The notes under the pieces were generated by a model that saw only the letters and a list, made by a program, of their open reading frames with translations, made no database searches and was not told the DNA's origin. Position numbers and translations under genes: made by a program. From Campylobacter sp. W0018 (GTDB taxonomy: Bacteria > Campylobacterota > Campylobacteria > Campylobacterales > Campylobacteraceae), in contig JACHTQ010000004.1 in the NCBI GenBank assembly GCA_020135845.1, forward strand, positions 1-64,000: 64,000 bases of DNA, in the 5' to 3' direction. Of the stretch, positions 9,386-17,990 are shown piece by piece. How positions within the stretch are numbered: position 1 is the first letter of the stretch; each line of letters opens with the position of its first letter.

Positions 9386-10326
9386 TGATTTTCCTTTTTT
9401 ATAATACTTGGTTGTATTGTAATATGTCCTATATTAAAATGCTCTAAAAGCTCGCTTGAAAGCTCTTGATAAAGCTTTTCAAATTCTAGCAATTCTTTGA
9501 TATCTACTTCGATATGTAAAGTTGCCACAAACATTTTATTTGTGATTTCTACGATATGTAAATCTAAAATTTTATTCACTTGATGATGTTTTAAAATCAA
9601 GTCTTCAACACTTTTCACATCTACAGGAGAAGTTTCTAATAAAATATTGATACTTTTTCTTAATAGCTTAATTGACCATCTTAAAAGCAAAAAAGATAAA
9701 ATCAAAGCTAAAATCGTATCAATATAAACAATTTGAGTATAATAAACAACAATTCCACCTATAATCACAACTAAAGATCCAAGTAAATCGCTCATCATGT
9801 GTAAAAAAGCGGACTTCATATTGACATTATCTAAATTTGCGCCCTTAAACATCAAAAAAGCATTGAAAGCATTGACTAAAAAACCCGAAATTGCAACAAT
9901 AATCATAGTTTTTGCATCTATATCTACTGGATAAAATAATTTTTCTATGCTCTCATAAATGATAAAAATTGCAGATAATATAATCGTTAAAGCATTAATA
10001 AAAGCCACCAAAATTTCTAATCTAAAATAACCAAAAGTTTTTTGATCATCTTTAAATTTTTCAATTGCAATGATCGCAAAAAAACTAAGAGCTAAAGCAA
10101 AAACGTCAGAGAACATATGCAAAGTATCGCTTAATAATGCCAAAGAATTTGAAAGTATAGAATATACAAATTGTATAAGCATCATTAAAAAAGTCATAAT
10201 AAGAGATATTTTTAAAATTTTCTTATCCACATTACGCGCATCTGAATGATCATGATGATGGTGCTCATGATGGTGATGATCGTGGCATTTTTTAACTAAA
10301 GGTTTGTGTGATAGATATTTTTGCAT
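9382..10326 (-). CDS. Cation diffusion facilitator (zinc/cobalt/cadmium exporter)
   Basis: CDF-family antiporter, 314 residues, six membrane helices and a C-terminal ferredoxin-like cytoplasmic domain. The N-terminus is unusually rich in His (residues about 14-28, HDHHHHEHHHHDH), as in zinc-exporting members. The metal-site residues of helices 2 and 5 are visible as LLSDTLHMFSD and HMMSD, the His/Asp set of zinc-type CDF proteins. First gene of the operon with the CopZ-like gene and copA. Often annotated CzcD; counterpart of Cj1163c. Zinc is the most likely substrate, but the copper neighbours leave some doubt. Confidence 0.88.
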   Translation of the reverse strand: MQKYLSHKPLVKKCHDHHHHEHHHHDHSDARNVDKKILKISLIMTFLMMLIQFVYSILSNSLALLSDTLHMFSDVFALALSFFAIIAIEKFKDDQKTFGYFRLEILVAFINALTIILSAIFIIYESIEKLFYPVDIDAKTMIIVAISGFLVNAFNAFLMFKGANLDNVNMKSAFLHMMSDLLGSLVVIIGGIVVYYTQIVYIDTILALILSFLLLRWSIKLLRKSINILLETSPVDVKSVEDLILKHHQVNKILDLHIVEITNKMFVATLHIEVDIKELLEFEKLYQELSSELLEHFNIGHITIQPSIIKKENQ

Positions 10327-10389
10327 TTTTATCCTTTTTATTATTATTGTAAGATATTAAATTAACAAAAAGATAAAAAATGAAAAAAA

Positions 10390-10884
10390 TTAATGTCTTC
10401 TTATATGTCTTGTCATCATAAAACTTTGCTCAAAAAAGATAAGCAAAGTCACACTCACCCCTATAGCCAAAGCTAAAGTTACAGAAACAGTGGTTAAAAA
10501 ATAATCAAAAAATTGCACCAAAAAATCAGTTTTAGCCTGAAGATCATCACTGCGTATAAAAGAAATCAAATACAAAATCGCTTTATAAGCATAAATTCCA
10601 GGAATCATCGGTATAAGTGCTGGAAAGGCTATGATTTCAGCTGGAGTTTTTATAATCTTAGCCAAAATTATACCCAAACAACCTATGCAAAAAGAAGCTA
10701 TAAAAGTTGCTATTGCCAAAGTTTGAAAATGAAAATATTCTGTTAAAACAAAACGAAAACCATGAGCAATAGCCGCTAAGAACGCAGAAGCGATCAAAGT
10801 CTTTAAAGGGGGATTACAAGCATAAGCAAATCCAAAACCAGCTAAAGCTGCAAAAAACATATCTTTTAAAACAAATTCTATCAT
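10390..10884 (-). CDS. ThrE-type exporter, small half (DUF3815 family)
   Basis: A 164-residue membrane protein with about five hydrophobic helices. It matches the C-terminal half of threonine/serine exporters of the ThrE superfamily, including the FPALIPMIPGIYAYKAI motif. It starts inside the last codons of the gene upstream (4-bp overlap), which encodes the other half. The two half-proteins probably form one transporter. Substrate is not shown; threonine/serine or a dicarboxylate is possible from family knowledge. Counterpart of Cj1164c/Cj1165c. Confidence 0.8.
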   Translation of the reverse strand: MIEFVLKDMFFAALAGFGFAYACNPPLKTLIASAFLAAIAHGFRFVLTEYFHFQTLAIATFIASFCIGCLGIILAKIIKTPAEIIAFPALIPMIPGIYAYKAILYLISFIRSDDLQAKTDFLVQFFDYFLTTVSVTLALAIGVSVTLLIFFEQSFMMTRHIRRH

Positions 10885-11657
10885 CTTAAAATTCCAAAAT
10901 CAGTTAAACTAAGTGTCATATAAATTCCAAGTGCTATACAACAAATCAAAATCCCAACGCTAATAATACGGCTTACACCCATCAAAATATGATCTTTAAG
11001 TATGTCAATAACTGAATTAATAAAAAAAACACCAGGGATAAGATATAAAATGCTAGAGCCCAAAGCCACATCCGATGTATTAGTATAACCCATATTAAGC
11101 CCTAAAAAAACAAAGCCTGAAGAGACAAAAGAACAAATAATGTATTGAATTCTTAAATCTATTTTGATTTTTGTCAAAAAAAATCTTAAAACTAAACCCA
11201 AAAAAGTTCCAAAAAATACTAAAATACCTGAACCAAAATCTCCTCCAAAAAGCCTACAAAAAGCTGAATTTGCTACAGAAACTAAAAAAAGAGTGCTTAT
11301 AAAAGAATGTTTTTCTTGATGGATCACTTGATCAAATATTGCTTTTGCTTTTTCAAGATCATATCTATGATCACATATAGCCCAACTTAAAGCACTTAAA
11401 TCTAAAATGATTTTAAAATTAATATAAGCATGATGATTAGGAATGACATAAGTTCTATGTTTGGATTTATCACTCCTATCTACGATATTTAAAGTAATAT
11501 GATGAAAAAAGAAATTAATATTGATCTCATAACCATAAACTTTAGCGATTCTTTCTACACATTTAGCTACCCTAGATGTATAAGTTCCAGCTCCTAATAA
11601 AGTTTTAGTATAGACTATAAGAAAGTTAGTTAAACTTTGTATATCAGGCTTTTGCAT
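10881..11657 (-). CDS. ThrE-type exporter, large half (DUF1212 family)
   Basis: A 258-residue protein with an N-terminal hydrophilic DUF1212 domain (about residues 1-115, including GAGTYTSRVAKCVERIA) and five C-terminal membrane helices ending with YLIPGVFFINSVIDIL. This is the first half of the ThrE exporter fold. Translationally coupled to the small half. A TATAAT box at 11687-11692 lies about 30 bases before the ATG. In C. jejuni the ldh and DedA-like genes (Cj1167, Cj1168c) follow upstream; neither is present here. Confidence 0.82.
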   Translation of the reverse strand: MQKPDIQSLTNFLIVYTKTLLGAGTYTSRVAKCVERIAKVYGYEININFFFHHITLNIVDRSDKSKHRTYVIPNHHAYINFKIILDLSALSWAICDHRYDLEKAKAIFDQVIHQEKHSFISTLFLVSVANSAFCRLFGGDFGSGILVFFGTFLGLVLRFFLTKIKIDLRIQYIICSFVSSGFVFLGLNMGYTNTSDVALGSSILYLIPGVFFINSVIDILKDHILMGVSRIISVGILICCIALGIYMTLSLTDFGILR

Positions 11658-11686
11658 ATATATTTCTTTGTGATTAAAATTGATCT

Positions 11687-11692
11687 ATTATA
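11687..11692 (-). promoter_or_regulatory. -10 box (TATAAT) of the ThrE-type pair
   Basis: TGTTATAATAG on the minus strand, 29 bases before the ATG of the large half. The surrounding sequence is AT-rich and no -35 is evident. Confidence 0.5.
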
Positions 11693-11760
11693 ACAAATTT
11701 TTAAAATAAAAAATATAAATTGTAAGAAAATTTCTAAATTTTAAAGAAGTTAAAAGAAAG

Positions 11761-11787
11761 ATAAAAGCGGCTTTAAACCGCTTTTAT
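11761..11787 (-). terminator. Terminator after the omp50 operon
   Basis: A 10-bp perfect stem, ATAAAAGCGG / CCGCTTTTAT, with a 7-base loop. It overlaps the stop codon of the small secreted-protein gene and is followed on the minus strand by CTTTCTTTTAA. The GC core and the T-rich tail are typical of a Rho-independent terminator. Confidence 0.8.
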
Positions 11788-12014
11788 TATTTACCAGCAA
11801 CTGAAACTTGATTTGGATTATCCGCTGCACGAGCAACCATGCACTCTTTCAAAACTGAAGCGTCATTGGCGTCTTTAACCTTTTTACTCACCCAACGTTC
11901 AATTTGTTTCATTGTTTTTGATTCTGGTTCTGGAGCTTCATATTTTGTCATTAAGCTAGCACAATCAGCTAAAGCAATGATAGGCAACAAACCTAAAAAA
12001 AGTAATTTTTTCAT
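11787..12014 (-). CDS. Small secreted protein of unknown function, paired with omp50
   Basis: Codes for 75 residues. Residues 1-16 are a Sec signal peptide (MKKLLFLGLLPIIALA). The mature part is hydrophilic with a Pro/Glu-rich stretch (YEAPEPESK) and two Cys (18 and about 58) that could form a disulfide. It follows omp50 by 12 bp and ends in a strong terminator, so it is the second gene of the omp50 operon. I do not recognise a family; counterpart of Cj1169c. A periplasmic helper of the porin is only a guess from position. Confidence 0.8.
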   Translation of the reverse strand: MKKLLFLGLLPIIALADCASLMTKYEAPEPESKTMKQIERWVSKKVKDANDASVLKECMVARAADNPNQVSVAGK

Positions 12015-12026
12015 ATCACTTACTCC

Positions 12027-13475
12027 TTAAAATTTAACATTATACATTAACATAACATTATCAGCTCTTGATTTTTCTTTCTTAGCTCCACCAAGTGGCA
12101 ATCCACGATTTCCCCATTTATTTTGGATATTAGTATAGCTTAATCTTAAGAATTGATATCTATCAAGCTGATAAATCACATAAACATCATTTGCTATACC
12201 TCTAGTCATTCTTATATTAAGCGGATCGTTGATGCTTGGACGGCTCATAGTATACCAGTATCTGCTTCCCCAGAAGAACTCATAACCCACTTTTAAAGCT
12301 CTTGTAAAGTCATAACGTCCACCTACATGCACCGCATAACCATCTTTTTCATTAAACGCTAAAGAACTAGCTTTTCCATTAGCCAACGGCAACCAATAAG
12401 TATTTGCATTGCTTCCATTGTAATACCCTAAAGATGCAAACCAGTTAAAGTCAGTTCCAAAGGTATTGTAGTTTTCAAAATGGATATTAGCAATAGTTGC
12501 ATCACCTAGATTTTTAACACCTGCTCCACCGATCGCCATATTTAATGCGGCATCTTTAAGATCAATCGGTAAAGAGAAATCAGTCATACGTGCTATGTTG
12601 AAAATAATCAAGTTATTTCCAAAGCTACCTAAAGGAAGTTCTCCTTCTACGGCTGCATAGTAAAGATTTGCATCCGCATCTTGTTGATCACTCATCCAAT
12701 CTCTTACTTTTCCTTCCTCATCCCACTGATAAGTTTTACCATAAGCAGCACGGATCGCTACTTTATAATCTTGCAAACTTTGAGGTTTATAAGTAATAAC
12801 CGCAGCATCACCTAAAGCATTGATCGCTAAAGCTGGATAGGTTGATTGTCTTAGAGCATTGTTTCTAAGATTTGTTCCAGGACCATCAGTTCCAGGCTGT
12901 CTTCCTATAGTTGCAATCCACTCAGGTGTGATGTAATAATCAAGATAAGCTCTATCTACATAAAGGATAGGACCGCTTGTTCTAGTGTTTCTTCCTGCAT
13001 CTAAGTCATAAGGTGTTCCACTCCATCCCATTTGAGACCAGTTTTTAGCCATAGACAAGCGACCATAGAATTTAGTTTTTTCATTGATGTCTGCATTCAT
13101 ATTTAAATGAAGCTCCATCATCCACTTGTTATTTGCACTATAATTCTTATATGCAACTGTTTTGCCGTTTTGGTAAGGAATATGTTTAAAATTTGTGTTT
13201 GAAAGTGCATTTGAGAATTCAAGTCCAAATTTCACTTTACTTAAAGCAGCTTGGAATTCATTATCATCTGCTCTATCATTAAGATCAGCAAGTTCAGCTT
13301 TAACTTCTTTGTTTTGCTTAGCTTGCGCTTCTCTTTCTTTTCTGATTTCTTTTAACTCAGCTTGAATGTTTGCAAGCTGCTTTTGAAGCTTAGTGATTTC
13401 ATCATCTGCAGTTTGTGCAAAAAGTGATGATGAAAAAATACAAGCACTCAAAATAATTGAAAACTTAGTTTTCAT
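12027..13475 (-). CDS. omp50: Omp50 outer-membrane porin
   Basis: A 482-residue monomeric porin of the Campylobacter MOMP-like group. Signal peptide at residues 1-20 (ends SLFAQ). Next is a heptad-like coiled coil at about 25-75, rich in Lys, Glu and Gln, then alternating beta strands with many aromatics up to a C-terminal Phe (YNVKF), the usual barrel-assembly signal. Omp50 occurs in C. jejuni and C. lari but reportedly not in most C. coli, which bears on species identity. The same protein (Cj1170c) has also been reported as a tyrosine kinase; nothing here looks like a canonical kinase motif. AAGGAG precedes the ATG. Confidence 0.9.
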   Translation of the reverse strand: MKTKFSIILSACIFSSSLFAQTADDEITKLQKQLANIQAELKEIRKEREAQAKQNKEVKAELADLNDRADDNEFQAALSKVKFGLEFSNALSNTNFKHIPYQNGKTVAYKNYSANNKWMMELHLNMNADINEKTKFYGRLSMAKNWSQMGWSGTPYDLDAGRNTRTSGPILYVDRAYLDYYITPEWIATIGRQPGTDGPGTNLRNNALRQSTYPALAINALGDAAVITYKPQSLQDYKVAIRAAYGKTYQWDEEGKVRDWMSDQQDADANLYYAAVEGELPLGSFGNNLIIFNIARMTDFSLPIDLKDAALNMAIGGAGVKNLGDATIANIHFENYNTFGTDFNWFASLGYYNGSNANTYWLPLANGKASSLAFNEKDGYAVHVGGRYDFTRALKVGYEFFWGSRYWYTMSRPSINDPLNIRMTRGIANDVYVIYQLDRYQFLRLSYTNIQNKWGNRGLPLGGAKKEKSRADNVMLMYNVKF

Positions 13476-13557
13476 AAAATAACTCCTTGTAAATATTTCA
13501 ATTTCAAATTAAAATGATAATTTTAAGAAAAAAAAGCTTTAATTTAGATTATATTAA

Positions 13558-14040
13558 TTATTTTTCGCTAATAATTTCTATATCTAAAATTTTATCCCCT
13601 TGGCGGATTGAATCTAGAACCTCTAAGCTTTCTTCATCTTCTAAATCAATTTGCCCAAAAACAGTATGCACTCCATCTAAGTGAGGTTGTGGGCTATGGC
13701 AAATAAAAAATTGTGATCCGCCCGTATCTCTTCCTGCATGTGCCATCGATAAAGTTCCGCGTAAATGCTTATGATCCTGATCATCACATTCGCAAGGAAT
13801 TTCATAACCAGGCCCACCTATACCATTGCCATAAGGACAACCCCCTTGCACGACAAAATTTGAAATCACTCTATGAAAGGTTAGATCTTTGTAAAATCCT
13901 TCATTAGCCAGATTAGCAAAATTGCAAACTGTTTGTGGAGCTTCATCGGCAAAAAGCTCGAGTTTCATTGTACCTTTTTCTGTTTTGATTAAGGCAAATT
14001 TATATTTGCCTGCATCGGTGGTATCGATTTGTTTAAGCAT
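13558..14040 (-). CDS. Cyclophilin-type peptidyl-prolyl cis-trans isomerase
   Basis: Cytoplasmic proline isomerase of 160 residues without a signal peptide. Cyclophilin active-site segments are clear: FHRVI (the catalytic Arg), FVVQGGCP with GGPGYEIP, and the GTLSMAHAG...GSQFFI block, followed by [10 protein letters not shown]. Lies 9 bp downstream of yebC, so they probably share a transcript. Counterpart of Cj1171c, usually named ppi. Confidence 0.92.
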   Translation of the reverse strand: MLKQIDTTDAGKYKFALIKTEKGTMKLELFADEAPQTVCNFANLANEGFYKDLTFHRVISNFVVQGGCPYGNGIGGPGYEIPCECDDQDHKHLRGTLSMAHAGRDTGGSQFFICHSPQPHLDGVHTVFGQIDLEDEESLEVLDSIRQGDKILDIEIISEK

Positions 14041-14049
14041 TTTTTCTCC

Positions 14050-14757
14050 TTATTCTATGTTAGTATAAACAGCTTGAACGTCATCATCTTCTTCAAGTTT
14101 ATCTAAAAGCTTTTCTATATCGTTAAGTTGCTCTTCACTAAAACTTAAAGGATTGTTAGCGATGTATTCAAGTCCAGCTTTTTTAAGCACCAAACCTTTA
14201 GCCTCTATAGCTGAGCTTAATTCTCCAAAAGCAGTATAATCTCCGCTGATAACTAATTCTTCTTCATTTTGTTCTAATTCTTCAAGACCAGCATCGATTA
14301 GATCAAGTTCTAATTCCTCTAAATCTCCTGTAAATTTTTCAAGATGAAAAACCGCTTTTCGATTAAACATAAAGCCTAAGGATCCATTTTGCAAAATTTC
14401 TCCACCATTTTTACTAAAAATTGCTTTTACATTTGCCACTGTTCTAGTAGGATTATCTGTCATGCATTCAACGATCACCAATACCCCGTGTGCTGCTTTT
14501 CCTTCATAATGGATGTTTTTTATATCCACGCTATCCTTACCACTCGCACGCTTAATCGCCGCATCAATGTTATCTTTAGGCATATTATTAGCTTTAGCAG
14601 TCGCTATAGCACTTCTTAATTTTGGATTCATATCAGGATCAGGCCCACCTTCTTTGGCTGCTACTTGTATAGCCTTAGCAAGCTTAGGAAAAAGCTTACT
14701 CATCTTATCCCATCTAGCCTCCTTAGAAGCTCTTCGGTATTCGAACGCTCGTCCCAT
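14050..14757 (-). CDS. yebC: YebC/PmpR-family DNA-binding regulatory protein
   Basis: A 235-residue member of the YebC/TACO1 family, starting MGRAFEYRR. It has the conserved block [12 protein letters not shown] and the three-domain layout. Some members act as transcription regulators and others promote translation through polyproline stretches; sequence alone does not say which applies here. Followed by the cyclophilin gene. Its start region faces the divergent SMR pair about 110 bases away. Counterpart of Cj1172c. Confidence 0.9.
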   Translation of the reverse strand: MGRAFEYRRASKEARWDKMSKLFPKLAKAIQVAAKEGGPDPDMNPKLRSAIATAKANNMPKDNIDAAIKRASGKDSVDIKNIHYEGKAAHGVLVIVECMTDNPTRTVANVKAIFSKNGGEILQNGSLGFMFNRKAVFHLEKFTGDLEELELDLIDAGLEELEQNEEELVISGDYTAFGELSSAIEAKGLVLKKAGLEYIANNPLSFSEEQLNDIEKLLDKLEEDDDVQAVYTNIE

Positions 14758-14829
14758 AAGTTTCTCACTTTCTTAAAGATTTTTACGCTTGAAAGTATAA
14801 AACAAAAAGGCTGATTAAAGCTTTAAATG

Positions 14830-14835
14830 ATATGA
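14830..14835 (+). promoter_or_regulatory. -10 box (TATGAT) of the SMR pair
   Basis: TGATATGATTTCGG upstream of the first SMR gene, with an extended TG-type context. If this is the -10, transcription starts near 14842. That rules out the in-frame ATG at 14832 as the start codon and favours the GTG at 14868. Confidence 0.45.
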
Positions 14836-14867
14836 TTTCGGTACTTAAAATTTTAAAAAGGATTGAA

Positions 14868-15209
14868 GTGATTATAGAAAAAAAGGGACTTTTAAAAGCT
14901 TGGTTTTTTTTGATATGCGCTATTGTTTTTGAAGTTTTGGGTACGAGTTTTTTAAAAATAGAAAACATAATTTTGGGCTATTTTTTTATGGCTATGTTTA
15001 TCGGTTTTTCTTATTTTTTTCTAAGCAAGGCCATCAAAAAAATTCAAATTGGGATTGCGTATGCAATTTGGGAATTGCTAGGCGTGATTCTTATCCTTTT
15101 AGTTTCTTTTATCGTTTTTAAAGAGAATTTAACCTTGACTCAAATTTTAGGCATTGTTTGTTCTATTGCTGGGATTATTATGATTAATATCGGAGAAATT
15201 AAAGAATGA
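14868..15209 (+). CDS. Small multidrug resistance (SMR) exporter, subunit 1
   Basis: Four-helix proton antiporter subunit of the EmrE family. The conserved membrane Glu is in helix 1 (AIVFEVLGT, residue about 22). I choose GTG 14868, which has AAAAGGA five bases upstream and gives 113 residues, normal for the family. An ATG at 14832 would add 12 residues but overlaps a likely -10 box. It overlaps the next SMR gene by 4 bp. Paired SMR genes usually make a heterodimer. Counterpart of Cj1173. Confidence 0.85.
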   Translation: MIIEKKGLLKAWFFLICAIVFEVLGTSFLKIENIILGYFFMAMFIGFSYFFLSKAIKKIQIGIAYAIWELLGVILILLVSFIVFKENLTLTQILGIVCSIAGIIMINIGEIKE

Positions 15210-15520
15210 AATTTTATTTTTTAATTATCATTTTGTCTGCATTTTTAGATATCCTTGCAAATTTATTACTTAAAAAATCTAATGGCTTTAAATATAAATT
15301 TTGGGGAATTGCTGCTATTTTTAGTGCTATCTTGGCTTTTTTTCTACTCTCTTTTGCTTTAAAATATGTGCCTTTAAGTATTGCTTATTCGACTTGGGGT
15401 GCTATAGGGATTATCGGAACTTGTGCTGGAGGGTGGATTTTATATAAAGAAAAATTAAATAAAATAGGAATTTGCGGCGTTTTTTTAACTATATTAGCCG
15501 TGATTTTGCTTAATCTTTAG
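15206..15520 (+). CDS. Small multidrug resistance (SMR) exporter, subunit 2
   Basis: Second SMR subunit, 104 residues, four helices, with YSTWGAIGIIGT matching the helix 3 GxG dimer region. The helix 1 carboxylate is Asp (AFLDILAN, residue 15) in place of the Glu of EmrE and of its partner. The pair thus has one Glu and one Asp, which suggests a fixed heterodimer. Substrates may be cationic dyes or antiseptics, or guanidinium-like compounds; sequence does not decide. Counterpart of Cj1174. Confidence 0.87.
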   Translation: MKFYFLIIILSAFLDILANLLLKKSNGFKYKFWGIAAIFSAILAFFLLSFALKYVPLSIAYSTWGAIGIIGTCAGGWILYKEKLNKIGICGVFLTILAVILLNL

Positions 15521-15540
15521 AATGGATTAATGATCCATTC
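15520..15540. terminator. Bidirectional hairpin between the SMR pair and argS
   Basis: GAATGGAT / ATCCATTC, an 8-bp stem with a 5-base loop, located at the SMR stop codon and covering the last codons of argS. Followed on the plus strand by TATTCTTT. Confidence 0.55.
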
Positions 15541-17119
15541 TATTCTTTGCTTCAATCCCCATCAAAGCAAAAGCAGTTCTTATGCTTAAAGCAACTATGG
15601 CAAATAATTTTAATAAACTCTTCTCATTTTCAGCGCCCACTACTTTATTTTCATTGTAAAATTTATGAAAACTTGCTGCTAGATTTTTTAAATAATCTGG
15701 AATTTTTTGCAAAGATCGGCTCTCAAAAGCATCATTTAAAATCGCTTTCAAATTTAAAGCTTCAAAAAGCAAATTAGTCCCATCTTGATTTAAACTTTCC
15801 AAATCAGCCTCAATCACATCTGCGACGCTTTTATTTGCCTTTGCAAAAACTTGATGAATTCTTGCATGGGCGTAATTGATATAAAAAACAGGATTGGAAT
15901 TATCTTCCTTTTGTAGATCGCTCACATCAAATTCTAAATGAGTATCACATCTTTTACTTAAGAATATATAACGCAATGCATCCGCACCAATTTCATTTAA
16001 AACATCACTCATCAAGATGAAATTTCCTGCTCTTTTACTCATCTTATAAGGCTCGCCATCTTTGAGCAAGGAAACCATCTGCGCTAAAATGATTTCAAGA
16101 TTATCTGGATTAAAGCCTAAATAATCCATAGCAGCTTTCATCCTAGGAATGTATCCATGATGATCAGCCCCCCAAATATTGATACACTTACCATAAGATC
16201 GACTCATTTTATCTTTATGATACACTATATCAGCAGCCAAATAAGTTCCACGACCATCCTCGCGTATAATCACACGATCTTTTTCATCTCCTTTTAAAGA
16301 AGAAGCTAACCAAATTTTTCCCTCTTTTTCATAAATGCCTTGATGCTCTTTTAAAGCCTTTAAAGTCGCATTTAAAGCATCATAATAAGATCTTTCGCTT
16401 ACGTAATTATCGATTTTAATTTTTGCTTGATCTAAATTTTGCTTGATTAAAATCAGCATTTTATCTTTTGCCCAATCTGATAAAGAAGGAATATTTTCTT
16501 CTTTAAAGAATTCTTTTCCAAATTCTTTATACGCTTCTTCAGCCAATTCGCTGATATAATCACCTTTATAGTATTGCTCTGGATACTCGACTTCTTCTTT
16601 TAAAATTTTCTCTTTTACACTCAATAAAACAGAAAGCCCAAGAAGATAAATTTGATTTCCCGCATCATTAACATAATATTCTGTATCAAATTTATAACCT
16701 AAATGCCTTGCCACTCTTGCTAAAGTATCACCAAAAATAGCTCCTCTTGCATGGCCTATATGCAAAGGACCTGTAGGATTTGCGCTCACGTATTCAAGTA
16801 AAAAAGTTTGAGTTTTGCCCTCATCTTTGGCAAATTCATTTGGATTTTTTAAAGCTTGAGTCGCAAGCTCATTTAAAAAATTTTTTGAAATTCTAAAATT
16901 AAGATAGCCATTAATAGCTTCAACTTTTTCAAAACAATGATGATTTTGAAATTTTTGCGCCAAATCACTAGCTATAATCATAGGAGATTTTTTTAACTCT
17001 TTAGCTAAAGAAAAAGCTAAAGGAGTGGCAAAATGTGCTAAGTTTTTATCCTTAGGATTTTCAAGAATAAAATCGCATCCTAAAACTTTTTTAATTTCGT
17101 CAAAAATAATACTTTTCAA
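15527..17119 (-). CDS. argS: Arginyl-tRNA synthetase
   Basis: Class I synthetase charging tRNA-Arg, 530 residues. HIGH motif seen as TGPLHIGHARGA near residue 120, KMSKR as KMSKRAGNF near 360, an N-terminal ArgRS add-on domain, and a C-terminal DALR anticodon-binding domain ending with SIRTAFALMGIEA. Last gene of the leftward cluster, 9 bp after tatA. Counterpart of Cj1175c. Confidence 0.96.
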   Translation of the reverse strand: MKSIIFDEIKKVLGCDFILENPKDKNLAHFATPLAFSLAKELKKSPMIIASDLAQKFQNHHCFEKVEAINGYLNFRISKNFLNELATQALKNPNEFAKDEGKTQTFLLEYVSANPTGPLHIGHARGAIFGDTLARVARHLGYKFDTEYYVNDAGNQIYLLGLSVLLSVKEKILKEEVEYPEQYYKGDYISELAEEAYKEFGKEFFKEENIPSLSDWAKDKMLILIKQNLDQAKIKIDNYVSERSYYDALNATLKALKEHQGIYEKEGKIWLASSLKGDEKDRVIIREDGRGTYLAADIVYHKDKMSRSYGKCINIWGADHHGYIPRMKAAMDYLGFNPDNLEIILAQMVSLLKDGEPYKMSKRAGNFILMSDVLNEIGADALRYIFLSKRCDTHLEFDVSDLQKEDNSNPVFYINYAHARIHQVFAKANKSVADVIEADLESLNQDGTNLLFEALNLKAILNDAFESRSLQKIPDYLKNLAASFHKFYNENKVVGAENEKSLLKLFAIVALSIRTAFALMGIEAKNRMDH

Positions 17120-17128
17120 GAAAAAACC

Positions 17129-17368
17129 TTAAGCTTTTTTTGTTTCATCTATATTTGCATCAATGTTTGTATTATTTTCCTTATTTTGTTTTTCTTCGAT
17201 TTTTTGAGTATTTTTAGCTGTTTCGTCATCGCTATTCATCTCATCTTTAAAGGTTTTTATACCCTTGCCTAAACCCTTTGCAAGTTCTGGAATTTTTTTC
17301 GCTCCAAAAAGCAATACAACGATTAATAAAATAATCAACCAATGACTAGGACTTGACCAACCACCCAT
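17129..17368 (-). CDS. tatA: Twin-arginine translocase subunit TatA
   Basis: Pore-forming subunit of the Tat system that exports folded proteins such as the Rieske protein PetA encoded at 26528-27031. The 79 residues have one N-terminal helix (about 9-21) followed by the [21 protein letters not shown] amphipathic region, in which the Phe-Gly pair and Lys residues are typical of TatA, and a charged Asn/Glu/Lys tail. Lies 1 bp from gmk. Counterpart of Cj1176c. Confidence 0.94.
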   Translation of the reverse strand: MGGWSSPSHWLIILLIVVLLFGAKKIPELAKGLGKGIKTFKDEMNSDDETAKNTQKIEEKQNKENNTNIDANIDETKKA

Positions 17369-17369
17369 T

Positions 17370-17987
17370 TTATTCTCCTTTATTCCAAGTATTTTGAATT
17401 TGATCTAGATCTTGCCCCTTTGTTCTTAATCTATGGGCGACTAAAATTGCTCGCAACGCTTCATAACTTTGTTCAAGCTGATCATTTATAATCAAATAAT
17501 CATACTCGAAAAGCTCTTTCATCTCATCGCTTGCATTCTCTAATCTTTTTTCTAGTTGCATTATTGTATCAGTATTTCGCTTAATAAGTCTTTTTTTTAA
17601 CTCTTCTTTGTCTTTTGTTGTAATAAAAACGGAAACAATTTTATCTCCTAGCTTTTTTTTGGCTATTTTGTATCCTTGTACATCTATATCAAGAATAACT
17701 ATTTTTCCATTATTAAGCGCTTCTTGCGTGTATCGCAATGAAGTTCCGTAAAAATTTTCATGCACTTTAGCCCATTCTAAAAAATAGTCATTTTTTATAT
17801 CTTCTTGAAATTCCTCATGACTAACAAAATAATAATGCTCTCCGTGTTTTTCACCTTCTCTTGGAGATCTAGTTGTAGATGAAATTGAAAAATATAAATC
17901 TAATTTAAATTCCTCAAAAAGTTTTTTTAAAAGTGTAGATTTACCTGCTCCACTAGGTCCTGACACCAATAAAATAAAATTTTTCAA
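17370..17987 (-). CDS. gmk: Guanylate kinase
   Basis: Phosphorylates GMP to GDP with ATP in the cytoplasm. P-loop [10 protein letters not shown] at about residues 9-18, GMP-binding TTRSPREGE and the YYF...F region typical of the family, 205 residues. It is 3 bp downstream of the acidic protein gene and 1 bp upstream of tatA. Counterpart of Cj1177c. Confidence 0.96.
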   Translation of the reverse strand: MKNFILLVSGPSGAGKSTLLKKLFEEFKLDLYFSISSTTRSPREGEKHGEHYYFVSHEEFQEDIKNDYFLEWAKVHENFYGTSLRYTQEALNNGKIVILDIDVQGYKIAKKKLGDKIVSVFITTKDKEELKKRLIKRNTDTIMQLEKRLENASDEMKELFEYDYLIINDQLEQSYEALRAILVAHRLRTKGQDLDQIQNTWNKGE

Positions 17988-17990
17988 ATA

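Noticed and set aside
10513..10746. Open frame on the plus strand opposite the ThrE-type small half
   Set aside because: No start signal, no recognisable family, fully inside a conserved gene on the other strand.
13500..13530. Fur-box-like AAAATGATAATTTT upstream of omp50
   Set aside because: Only one half of the Fur consensus matches and AT-rich sequence gives such hits by chance.
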